NCBI GenBank assembly: GCA_002718935.1
Contig: PBFV01000044.1
Coordinates: 4,207 to 23,058 of the forward strand
DNA: 18,852 nt
Direction: 5' to 3'
From: Verrucomicrobiales bacterium
GTDB taxonomy: Bacteria; Verrucomicrobiota; Verrucomicrobiia; Limisphaerales; UBA1100
Of the stretch, positions 7,919-15,349 are shown in pieces. A program made the position numbers and the translations under genes. The notes beneath the pieces were generated by a model. That model saw only the letters and a program-made list of their open reading frames with translations. It did no database searches and was not told the origin of the DNA. Every line of letters starts with the position of its first letter. The stretch's first letter is position 1.

Positions 7919-9478
7919 GTGAACCCGCTGCTCCTTCTCGGCCTCGGACTGGCCATTGTTCTTGGCGGCATTCTGTGGCTGCGGTTACACCCTTTCCTAT
8001 CACTGATCCTGGGCGCGTTTGCCGTAGGCGGGCTGACTTCGCTTGAAAACATTCAAAAGTCCTTGGCAGCAAAGTATGAGGGCCAAAATTTTCGCGATGC
8101 GGTTAGCGCAGAAGTAAAAAATGAAATCAAAGAATTAAAAGCCGACAATAAGCCGTTCGACGAGGCCCAAATCCGGGAGAAAGTCCGGGCCGAACAAAAG
8201 ACAGAGCAATCTAAGTTCAGGGATGCCGCCAAAACCCGCGCCACTTCTGAATCCAAACAAAATACGCTGCAACGAATCACCGCCGCCTTTGGTACCACCT
8301 GCGGGAAGATTGGCATTCTCATTGCCATGGCGTGCGTAATTGGCCGCTGCATGCTGGCCAGTGGCGCGGCTGAACGCATCGTGCGGGCCGCTCTTTCGGT
8401 GGTGGGCGTAAAGGGAGCACCGATCGCATTTTGCAGTAGCTCATTCCTGCTGGGAATTCCCGTGTTCTTCGATAGCCTATTTCTGTTGGCGATTCCGCTG
8501 GTGAAAGCAACCTGGCTGAAGATCAAAAAGAACTATGTGCTGTTTGTCGTGGCGCTCGTGGCCGGAGGCACGATGACTCACTCACTGGTACCGCCTACGC
8601 CAGGACCATTATTTGTTGCAGAGGAATTGGGCGTGAATCTCGGCACCATGATACTGGCGGGCATGGCCATCGGCGTGTTCTGTAGCGCCTCGGGACTGGC
8701 GTACGCGTATTGGATTAACAAGCGAATGGACATTCCTTTGCGTGAATCTCCCGAGGCGATGAAGAAACTTGAGGAGCTGGCAGAACGGGACATTAATGAG
8801 CTGCCCTCACTCGGGCTGGCGCTGTTGCCCATTCTTCTTCCGGTGGCGTTGATCAGCGGCGTTACCATCTACAAGAGCGGGCTGGATCCCACGATTACGA
8901 TTCGTCCTGCCTTAAACTTGCTGGGCGACAAAAATATCGCCCTGACCCTCGCCGCGGCTCTCGCCATGCTGCTGGCCGCCTCTCGGCTTAAGGACCGGAA
9001 GATGCTCGCCGAACACGTTCAACAGGCCATGATGGAAGGTGGACTAATCATTCTCATCTGCTGTGCCGGTGGCGCCTTTGGGGCCATGTTGCAACAATCC
9101 GGCATCGGCCCGCATATCAGTGGCATGATGGGCAGTGAGCCACTTGATTTTGCGCTGTTGCCATTGGCGTTTGTCGTTACTGCCGTCATTCGCGGGGCGC
9201 AAGGCTCGGCTACGGTGGCCATGTTTACCGCCGTGGCCATCGTGGGCAGTCTCGTCACAGATCTCGAGGCTTTGTCGTTTCATCCGGTATTCCTAGCCGT
9301 GGCTATCGGCTGTGGATCTAAACCGTTTCCCTGGATGAACGACAGTGGCTTTTGGGTGATCAGCAAAATGAGCGGCATGACTGAAAAGGAAACCCTCAAG
9401 GCGCTGACCCCGATGGCTACCATTATGGGACTCACCGGCATCATCGTGACCATGATTGCAGCCAAGTTGTTTTCGTAA
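7919..9478 (+). CDS. GntP-family organic acid permease with an extra charged loop
   Basis: Inner-membrane proton symporter of the gluconate permease family, whose members carry gluconate, other sugar acids and related hydroxy- or amino acids such as D-serine. The 519 residues begin with LLLLGLGLAIVLGGILWLRL and end with a hydrophobic helix. Typical family stretches include GIPVFFDSLFLLAIPL, THSLVPPTPGPLFVAEELG, RGAQGSATVA and GCGSKPFPWMNDSGFW. The usual length is about 440-450 residues. The excess is a hydrophilic, coiled-coil-like segment at about 45-118 between the second and third hydrophobic stretches. The start is a GTG; no in-frame ATG lies near it, and the N-terminal hydrophobic sequence begins there. 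The next gene starts on the base after the stop codon. The substrate cannot be assigned from sequence. Confidence 0.9.
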   Translation: MNPLLLLGLGLAIVLGGILWLRLHPFLSLILGAFAVGGLTSLENIQKSLAAKYEGQNFRDAVSAEVKNEIKELKADNKPFDEAQIREKVRAEQKTEQSKFRDAAKTRATSESKQNTLQRITAAFGTTCGKIGILIAMACVIGRCMLASGAAERIVRAALSVVGVKGAPIAFCSSSFLLGIPVFFDSLFLLAIPLVKATWLKIKKNYVLFVVALVAGGTMTHSLVPPTPGPLFVAEELGVNLGTMILAGMAIGVFCSASGLAYAYWINKRMDIPLRESPEAMKKLEELAERDINELPSLGLALLPILLPVALISGVTIYKSGLDPTITIRPALNLLGDKNIALTLAAALAMLLAASRLKDRKMLAEHVQQAMMEGGLIILICCAGGAFGAMLQQSGIGPHISGMMGSEPLDFALLPLAFVVTAVIRGAQGSATVAMFTAVAIVGSLVTDLEALSFHPVFLAVAIGCGSKPFPWMNDSGFWVISKMSGMTEKETLKALTPMATIMGLTGIIVTMIAAKLFS

Positions 9479-10240
9479 ATGCAAACGAACACCACCAAGC
9501 AGAAACTCGATGATGGCGAAACCGTTTATGGCGCATTCTTTCGCACGCCGGATACCAGCCTCATCGAGCTACAAGGTTATCTCGGCTGGGATTTTCTGGT
9601 GCTCGACGGAGAACACGGCACGCTACAGCCACGCGATGTGGAGGATCAATGCCGCGCCTGCGAGCTGCGCGGCATCACGCCCATCGCCCGCGCCACAACC
9701 AACGAGCAGTCCATCATCCTCCGCTTCATGGATACTGGCGTGCAAGGGGCCCTCATCCCGTTCGTGAACACCGCCGACGATGCTGAACGCGCCGTGCAAT
9801 CCATCAAATATCAGCCGCGCGGCAAACGCGGCCTCGCCGGCATCCGCGCCGCCGACTTCGGCCGTACGCAGTCGCTCGGCGATTATGTGAAACAAGCAAA
9901 CGAGGAAACACTGGTCATTGCGCAAATCGAAACCACCGAAGGCCTCGCCAACCTCGATGCCATCGTGCAAACGCCCGACGTCGACATCATCTTCATCGGC
10001 CCCAACGACCTCGCCAATTCCCTCGGCCACCCCGGCAACATCCCCCACCCCGACGTGCAAGCTGCCATGGACAAGATTGCCGCCGCCACGCTCAACGCTG
10101 GCAAAATTCTTGGCCTTATGATTTACAACAGCGAAGGTGCCCGCCAGTGGCGCGACAAAGGCGCCCGCTTCATTTCCGTGCCTTTTGAATCCATTATGAC
10201 TGCCGCCGTCACAAATTTTTTGGATGAAGCAAAACAATGA
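9479..10240 (+). CDS. HpcH/HpaI family class II aldolase
   Basis: Cytoplasmic divalent-metal-dependent pyruvate aldolase family (253 residues), which includes 4-hydroxy-2-oxoheptanedioate aldolase and 2-dehydro-3-deoxyglucarate aldolase. All active-site positions known from E. coli HpaI have counterparts: H46 in DGEHG, R71 in IARA, and metal ligands E151 in QIETTEGL and D177 in FIGPNDLA, with Q149 near them. The gene starts immediately after the permease stop codon, and its own stop overlaps the ATG of the next gene (ATGA), so all three are expected to be cotranslated. Together with a GntP-type importer this suggests cleavage of an imported 2-oxo-4-hydroxy acid into pyruvate and an aldehyde, but the true substrate is unknown. 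Confidence 0.92.
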   Translation: MQTNTTKQKLDDGETVYGAFFRTPDTSLIELQGYLGWDFLVLDGEHGTLQPRDVEDQCRACELRGITPIARATTNEQSIILRFMDTGVQGALIPFVNTADDAERAVQSIKYQPRGKRGLAGIRAADFGRTQSLGDYVKQANEETLVIAQIETTEGLANLDAIVQTPDVDIIFIGPNDLANSLGHPGNIPHPDVQAAMDKIAAATLNAGKILGLMIYNSEGARQWRDKGARFISVPFESIMTAAVTNFLDEAKQ

Positions 10241-11655
10241 AAACTCTCTTTGCATTTACTTTCGCTAGCCTATCCGCCTTTGCCGCTGAGACATTCGATA
10301 CAGTCATCGCCAATGGCCGAGTGATGGATCCTGCCACGGGGTTGGATGCCGTGCGGCACATTGGCATCAGTGACGGCACCATCAAGGCAATCTCGAAAAC
10401 CCAGCTCAAAGGTAAATCCACCATCAATGCCAAGGGCCTCGTCGTGGCCCCGGGCTTTGTTGACCTGCACCAACACGGGCAAGGGCCCGAGGATTATCCC
10501 TACAAGGCGATGGACGGCGTGACGACCGCGCTGGAACTGGAAGTGGGCACGGCAGACGTGGATCTGTGGTACAAGTTGCGCGCAGGAAAGACGCCCATTA
10601 ATTTCGGCGTAAGCATCGGCCACATCCCCACACGCATCAGTGTGATGGGCGACAAGCCGGCGTTCCTGCCGCCAGCCAACTCCCGAGGCGCCAAGCAACG
10701 CGCCACGCCCGAGCAACTCGCCGCCATCAAAAAGAAAATCGAGCACGGACTAAAGCGCGGTGCTGTCGCCGTCGGCTTTGGCCTACAATACACTCCGGAA
10801 GCGACGCAATGGGAATCGCTTGAAGTCTTTCGCATTGCCGCCAAGTACAACGCCTCATGCCACGTGCATATGCGCAACAAGGGCACTGATTCTGGCCTGA
10901 ACATTCATACCGCTGTGCACGAGGTCATCGCGCTCTCGGCCATCAGCGGTGCGCCGGGCCACATCGTGCACATTCAAAGCACAGGAAACCTTGTCACGCC
11001 GCGCCTCATCGAGATGGTCGCCGCCGCACAAAAACGCGGCCTCGATGTCTCCTGTGAGGTGTATCCGTACACCGCGGGCATGACGGATATTAAGTCCGCT
11101 ATCTTCGACCCCGGCTGGCAAGAGCGCGCGGGCATTACCTACAACAACCTCCAATGGGTTGCCACCGGCGAACGATTAACGAAAGCGACGTTTGAGAAAT
11201 ACCGCAAGCAAGGTGGCAAAGTCATCGTGCATGCCAACCCCGAGAGCCTCGTGCGACAAGTCGTCGCCAGCCCACACACGATGATTGCCAGCGATGGCTT
11301 CATGGGCCACCCGCGCAACGCCGGCTGCTACTCGCGCATTCTCGGCAAGTATGTCCGCGAAAACAAAGATCTGCCACTCATGCTCGCGCTAAAAAAATGC
11401 GCCCTCTGGCCCGCGCAACGTCTCGAGCGATGCGCGCCGGCTTTCCAGAAGAAAGGGCGTTTGCAAGTCGGCGCTGACGCGGACATCATCATCTTCGATG
11501 CCTCCAAGGTGATCGACAAAGCAACCTTCAAGGACGCCGCGCAATTCTCCGCCGGCATCCAATACACTCTCGTCCACGGTGTCCCCGTGGTGAAGAACGG
11601 CGTGTTCCAGAAAAACTCCTTCCCCGGCAAGGCCGCGCGAGGGACGATTCGGTGA
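10237..11655 (+). CDS. exported D-aminoacylase-type amidohydrolase
   Basis: Metal-dependent amidohydrolase of the N-acyl-D-amino-acid deacylase/dihydroorotase-like group (472 residues). Residues 1-17 form a Sec signal peptide (MKTLFAFTFASLSAFAA). The small beta domain (DTVIANGRVMDPATG) precedes the barrel with H78 and H80 in DLHQHG. Further likely metal ligands are H209 or H211 (CHVHMRNKG) and H242 or H245 (HIVHIQSTG), with catalytic D353 in ASDGFMGHPRNAG. Where classical D-aminoacylases have a metal-binding Cys (GNCG region), this protein has TALELEVGT with Glu. The export signal places it outside the cytoplasm, where it could release the compound imported by the permease. Its ATG overlaps the aldolase stop codon. 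Substrate unknown. Confidence 0.87.
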   Translation: MKTLFAFTFASLSAFAAETFDTVIANGRVMDPATGLDAVRHIGISDGTIKAISKTQLKGKSTINAKGLVVAPGFVDLHQHGQGPEDYPYKAMDGVTTALELEVGTADVDLWYKLRAGKTPINFGVSIGHIPTRISVMGDKPAFLPPANSRGAKQRATPEQLAAIKKKIEHGLKRGAVAVGFGLQYTPEATQWESLEVFRIAAKYNASCHVHMRNKGTDSGLNIHTAVHEVIALSAISGAPGHIVHIQSTGNLVTPRLIEMVAAAQKRGLDVSCEVYPYTAGMTDIKSAIFDPGWQERAGITYNNLQWVATGERLTKATFEKYRKQGGKVIVHANPESLVRQVVASPHTMIASDGFMGHPRNAGCYSRILGKYVRENKDLPLMLALKKCALWPAQRLERCAPAFQKKGRLQVGADADIIIFDASKVIDKATFKDAAQFSAGIQYTLVHGVPVVKNGVFQKNSFPGKAARGTIR

Positions 11656-13674
11656 CTATTTCTTCTCCGCCACGTTCACCTTCACTTTCATGCGCGCAAG
11701 ATCCAACACCCCGGCGGGCGTGGTGATGCGCGAGATGTTCAGGTAATCGGGCTGGACCTTGTCATCCTTCGGATAACTGGCGAGGTGGATTTGACGGATG
11801 CCTTTTTCGTACAGTGCAGCCAGCGCCACGTGACTGGCGGTTTCCTCGTAGCCCCAAACAGAAAGCGGCGCGGCGTGGCCGAGTTCGCGTGTAAGTTGCA
11901 CGACGCGGCGAACGTCGTAGACCTGCATTCCCGCCAACGTCTGGCCAAGCAGCATGAATCGCCGGCGCGCTTGAGTGATGTGCCGTTCGTTCTCGCTCAA
12001 CGCGCTCAGCCCAATCCCGCGCGGCATGAAGGTGATGTACACCTCGGGATGATTGCGCACGTGGTCGAGCTTCTTTTCCAACTGGGCACGTTGTTTGTCC
12101 GTGACCGGCGCATCCGCGGCAATCCCCGCCAACGCGAGCTCCTCGGCCCATTCCTTCGCGTAAACCGGCCGCCCCAGCGCCAGGTATCTGCGCCATGCCG
12201 CCTCTGGCAGCACTTCCAAGTGCACCGCCTTCGGCTGCTTGAGGCCCGCGCGGTAACATACATAGGCGCGTAGCCGGATTTCCTTTTGGCTGTCAAAATC
12301 AAATGCCTCAAACACCACACCCTTGTGCTCTTTCCGGTAAACGCGTTTCTCATTCAAGGGCACATCGGCCGCGGGCCAGCCACGAAAAGTCTTTTGACGC
12401 AGCAGCTTGATGGTGTCGGCCGAGGGCTTTACCTTTGCGTTCGCCACGCGCGTAAAGCTCTCCTGAACCTTGGTGTTGATTTGATCTTCCGGCAGCTTGG
12501 AGAACACTTGTAGTTCTTCGGGCTTGAAGAGTTTCTCAGCAGCAATGGTAATCGGCGGCTCTTCACCCTTGAGATGGCGATTGAACCAGTTGAAAGCGGG
12601 AACCCGAAGTGGCTGTGTGTCCCTGTGACCGCCGGGAGTGATAACCAACCCGAGCTTGTCGCGTTCGCCGTGCAGGTCGTAGATACGGCGGGCCTGATTA
12701 AATACACGATTGACGCCGTCGAGCGGAAAGATGCGATCGTCGTCGGTGTTTAGAATCATCAACGGCCGGGGCGCCACCAGCGCGGCGACCTGCCCAAAAT
12801 CCCAGCGGTAAGTATTCACGTGGAACATACAGTCGCAATGCCCTTCCACCACCCCGTGCGCAAGCCGACCACTGTTGGGGAAGCCGGCGTAGACATGGTT
12901 TTGCAAATCCGCGATGCCCGCCACCGGCGCGGATGCCTTGATGCGCTCATCGAGCACCGAAATCCACCAACTGTAAGCGCCGCCACCACTGCGACCGGTG
13001 ACCCCAAAACGCTCCTTGTCCACGAACTTCAGCGTCTCCAGATAATCCAGCGCGCGAATACAGTTCCACGCCTCAACCGCAGCCGAGGAATAGCCGCGAC
13101 TGTTCCACCACCACATACCGTGGTTGTACGTGCCGTGATGGATGCCCTCGATCTCGCCAAGCTGCAGCGTGTCGATGACAAGACACACGTAGCCATTACG
13201 CGCGAACCACACGCCGTGATGTTGATAATGCGCCTTGTTACCGTAACTGACGCCGTCTTTCTTCACTTGCCCATGCCCGCACACGTAAAGGATCGCCGGC
13301 GCGGGCTTCTTCAGTCCTTTCGGCACATACAGATTCGCCGTTACGTACAGCTTTGGAATGGACTGGTAATGCAACTTCCACACCTCAAAATCCTCATGCC
13401 GCACCTTGCCCGTCACCGTCGCCTTTAACGGTGTGCGCGGTGGCGCAGGATCCAGCCCCAGCATCTCGTGCATCTCACGCCGATACCGCCCCTTGCGCGC
13501 GTTCCAATCCTCCAACGTTTTCACTTCGTTTAGGCAATTGGCAGCCAACCAATCCGCCTCCGCCTTGAAGTACGCGGCAAACATTTTGTCACCGCGTGTT
13601 TTAAACAAAGCAGCTTCAGTACAGAAGTGCGTTAGGAGGAAAATGGGTGCGAGAAGAGTTAAGAACGCCTTCAT
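11656..13674 (-). CDS. exported acetylxylan esterase-like alpha/beta hydrolase, two-domain
   Basis: Serine hydrolase of 672 residues with a signal peptide (MKAFLTLLAPIFLLTHFCTEA). The first alpha/beta hydrolase domain (about 30-370) has the nucleophile elbow GRSGGGA with S229, an acid at D312 or D313 in NTDDDRIFPLDG, and H350 in PGGHRDT. This fits the acetylxylan esterase/Abhydrolase_7 group, which removes ester groups from polysaccharides. The second half (about 420-672) contains LLGQTLAGMQVYDVRRVVQL and VWGYEETASHVALAALYE. That looks like a second hydrolase fold without a serine in the elbow. A longer reading frame begins at TTG 13695, but the ATG at 13672-13674 starts the signal peptide and follows a promoter. 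The gene ends with no gap against the convergent amidohydrolase. Confidence 0.87.
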   Translation of the reverse strand: MKAFLTLLAPIFLLTHFCTEAALFKTRGDKMFAAYFKAEADWLAANCLNEVKTLEDWNARKGRYRREMHEMLGLDPAPPRTPLKATVTGKVRHEDFEVWKLHYQSIPKLYVTANLYVPKGLKKPAPAILYVCGHGQVKKDGVSYGNKAHYQHHGVWFARNGYVCLVIDTLQLGEIEGIHHGTYNHGMWWWNSRGYSSAAVEAWNCIRALDYLETLKFVDKERFGVTGRSGGGAYSWWISVLDERIKASAPVAGIADLQNHVYAGFPNSGRLAHGVVEGHCDCMFHVNTYRWDFGQVAALVAPRPLMILNTDDDRIFPLDGVNRVFNQARRIYDLHGERDKLGLVITPGGHRDTQPLRVPAFNWFNRHLKGEEPPITIAAEKLFKPEELQVFSKLPEDQINTKVQESFTRVANAKVKPSADTIKLLRQKTFRGWPAADVPLNEKRVYRKEHKGVVFEAFDFDSQKEIRLRAYVCYRAGLKQPKAVHLEVLPEAAWRRYLALGRPVYAKEWAEELALAGIAADAPVTDKQRAQLEKKLDHVRNHPEVYITFMPRGIGLSALSENERHITQARRRFMLLGQTLAGMQVYDVRRVVQLTRELGHAAPLSVWGYEETASHVALAALYEKGIRQIHLASYPKDDKVQPDYLNISRITTPAGVLDLARMKVKVNVAEKK

Positions 13675-13712
13675 GGTCACATCTTCATTAGGCAACCGTC
13701 CAAATTGGTCAA
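13653..13712 (-). repeat. promoter and 5' end of the esterase gene, intact copy of a 60-base repeat
   Basis: On the minus strand this segment runs from the -35 element through the first codons of the esterase. It aligns without gaps to 15277-15336, with about 46 of 60 bases identical by hand count. Conserved blocks include GGTTGC, ATGAAGA and ACCATGAAG. Confidence 0.65.
13685..13712 (-). promoter_or_regulatory. sigma70-like promoter for the esterase gene
   Basis: On the minus strand, TTGACC (13707-13712) and TAATGA (13685-13690) are separated by 16 bases, with the ATG ten bases after the -10. This promoter supports the ATG at 13674 over the TTG at 13695, which lies in the promoter spacer. 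Between it and the stop codon of the GH-like gene (13713-13768) nothing else is recognisable. Confidence 0.5.
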
Positions 13713-13768
13713 GTAGATGATAAGCCGATGACTAGACCAATTTACAATACAAAAGCCTTCCTTTTCAG

Positions 13769-15244
13769 TTAGGCGGTGATTTCAAACGAATAGAGCGATG
13801 CCCTGTTAAGATAGAATCGCAACTTAGCTGGCTTGCCTTTGAGATTGGCTAGGGTTTGGTGAGTTTTCCAAGCAACCGGCTGGATGATTTTATCTTGGCA
13901 AACAGGCAAGCAATCTTGTCTAGCAAAGCCAGGGATGATTTTACCACTGGCATCGAGCACCTCGACTAGGATTTCGCCGTGCGCGGCAGCGCAGTTTAGA
14001 GAAAGTTTTTTACCAGTGAAATTGAGGGGCTTGGTTTCGACGCTACCACCACCGTAATGGGCATCAAGCGAGACAAAGCCGTCCACGCGTAATGTAGCGA
14101 GGCCAATATTAACGTCTGGCTCAACAGATGCCTTAGGCACGAGTTCATCGCGTCCGCGCCAGTAGTACGGGCTATGTGGATAGGTTCGTCCGCTGTAGTA
14201 GAAATAGAGTTGGTCGCCCATGCGTATGGGGTTGCCAGCACCCATTTGGGTGTTGAACTCCTCCCAACTTCCGCGTGGGCCGTGGGGAATGAAAGCTTTC
14301 GGCTGGTTGACCCAACGCCAGTTTTCGCAGTCGCGGCTAAGGGCGAGGTGCGGCTCAAGTGCGTAACGACCAGACTCTTCCCACTGGATGGTAACAGTCC
14401 CAAGATATAGGCCCTCATAGCAGAAGCCCTGCATGTTATAAAAATTTTCGCGTTTTGCCTTGTCAGCCTGAAAAATGACATTAAGTGGCGTCCATTTTTT
14501 GAAATCTCGGCTGAACGATACAGCGCGACTGATTTGGTTGTCCAGCGGACGAGCGAAGAATACCCAGCGTTCGCGGTACACGTCGTACATAATACTGCCA
14601 GCGTCACCAGTATCATTGAAAAGCGCCTTGCGGTCGTTGTGCCATTTCACGCCGTCGGCAGACCAAGCACTATAGGTTCCGCGGAAGCCGTTATCATTGG
14701 CCCAAAACAGGCTGCGATAGCGTCGGGCCGGATTGGCAGGTTGCGGATCGCGCACGGGCGTGAGGCATTCGTCAAAGCCTGAGTGCGTCTCGGTGCTCAT
14801 TACCATGTTATTCTGTCTACTGCCGTGCCGGTCCGGCACTAGCCCTAGTTTGGGAACCGTCCATCGAATTCCGTCGGCTGATTCTGTGAGGCACATCGTC
14901 CACACAAACTTTCCGGCCTTTTTGAAACGAGACATGTACCAGAGACGCAGCTTACCGGTTTCTGGATGCCGTTCCACCGAGCCATACAAATATGCAAACC
15001 CATCCAGCCACGGATGATCCCCGTGTATGATAGGATTGGCCTCGTGCCGTTTGGCGGCATGAAAGGTACGTCGAACCGACTGCATCTGCGCAATCACGTG
15101 ATCATCAATGAACAACTGTCGAAATCCATCAACATTGATGGCGGAACCGCGCGCGGTGTTAGGCAAAGCCGACCCCGCGACGAACACACCTAGAGTTGGC
15201 ATGAATTGGCGGCGGGAAAGAGCCGTTAGACATTGTGAATCCAT
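13769..15244 (-). CDS. Tat-exported GH32/GH43-like five-bladed propeller protein
   Basis: The 491-residue protein starts with a twin-arginine signal: SRRQFM at residues 10-15, then the hydrophobic PTLGVFVAGSALPNTARG. The mature part begins RQLFIDDHVI, a form common in verrucomicrobial and planctomycetal proteins related to glycosyl hydrolase family 32. It continues with propeller-like motifs: LRLWYMSR, YSAWSADGVKWH, RAVSFSRDFKKW and HLALSRDCENWRW. A beta-sandwich-like C-terminal domain follows (GKKLSLNCAAAHGEILVEVLDASGK). The fold suggests binding or cleavage of a sugar polymer or sucrose-like glycan, but I cannot identify the acid pair with confidence. The coding strand looks richer in A and T than the genes left of 13.7 kb. 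A decayed copy of the esterase start lies directly upstream, in frame but separated by stop codons. Confidence 0.75.
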   Translation of the reverse strand: MDSQCLTALSRRQFMPTLGVFVAGSALPNTARGSAINVDGFRQLFIDDHVIAQMQSVRRTFHAAKRHEANPIIHGDHPWLDGFAYLYGSVERHPETGKLRLWYMSRFKKAGKFVWTMCLTESADGIRWTVPKLGLVPDRHGSRQNNMVMSTETHSGFDECLTPVRDPQPANPARRYRSLFWANDNGFRGTYSAWSADGVKWHNDRKALFNDTGDAGSIMYDVYRERWVFFARPLDNQISRAVSFSRDFKKWTPLNVIFQADKAKRENFYNMQGFCYEGLYLGTVTIQWEESGRYALEPHLALSRDCENWRWVNQPKAFIPHGPRGSWEEFNTQMGAGNPIRMGDQLYFYYSGRTYPHSPYYWRGRDELVPKASVEPDVNIGLATLRVDGFVSLDAHYGGGSVETKPLNFTGKKLSLNCAAAHGEILVEVLDASGKIIPGFARQDCLPVCQDKIIQPVAWKTHQTLANLKGKPAKLRFYLNRASLYSFEITA

Positions 15245-15262
15245 GCAATAACCTTAGTCTAA

Positions 15263-15298
15263 TTAATAACCTAGAGGAAGAGTAAGTAACGTCTTCAT
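15263..15298 (-). pseudogene. vestigial 11-codon signal-peptide start
   Basis: On the minus strand an ATG at 15296-15298 opens MKTLLTLPLGY and then stops at TAA. The sequence resembles the beginning of the esterase signal peptide (MKAFLTLLAPIF) and is preceded by a related promoter. It is in the same frame as the following GH-like gene but separated from it by two stop codons. It is best explained as the remnant of a lost paralogue; a short leader peptide is the alternative. Confidence 0.45.
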
Positions 15299-15336
15299 GG
15301 TTGCCTCTTCATCACGCAACCATCTAAATCCATCAA
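15277..15336 (-). repeat. degenerate copy of the esterase promoter and 5' end
   Basis: This 60-base segment is about 77 percent identical, by hand count and without gaps, to 13653-13712. It contains the -35-like TTGATG (15331-15336), a 16-base spacer, the -10-like TGATGA (15309-15314), ACCATGAAG and CTCTTC. Similarity is lost past the seventh codon. Confidence 0.6.
15309..15336 (-). promoter_or_regulatory. possible promoter upstream of the GH-like gene
   Basis: TTGATG and TGATGA with a 16-base spacer on the minus strand, homologous to the esterase promoter. If active, it would give the GH-like gene a leader of about 57 bases containing the 11-codon vestigial frame. The -10 is poor, so activity is uncertain. 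Confidence 0.3.
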
Positions 15337-15349
15337 TACTGCGGGGCAT

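Noticed and set aside
13675..13695. TTG start seven codons upstream of the chosen esterase start
   Set aside because: It lies within the predicted promoter, and the ATG directly precedes the signal peptide.
13751..13765. Hairpin AAAAG/CTTTT after the GH-like gene as a terminator
   Set aside because: The five-base, mostly A-T stem with no clear following T tract is too weak to call.
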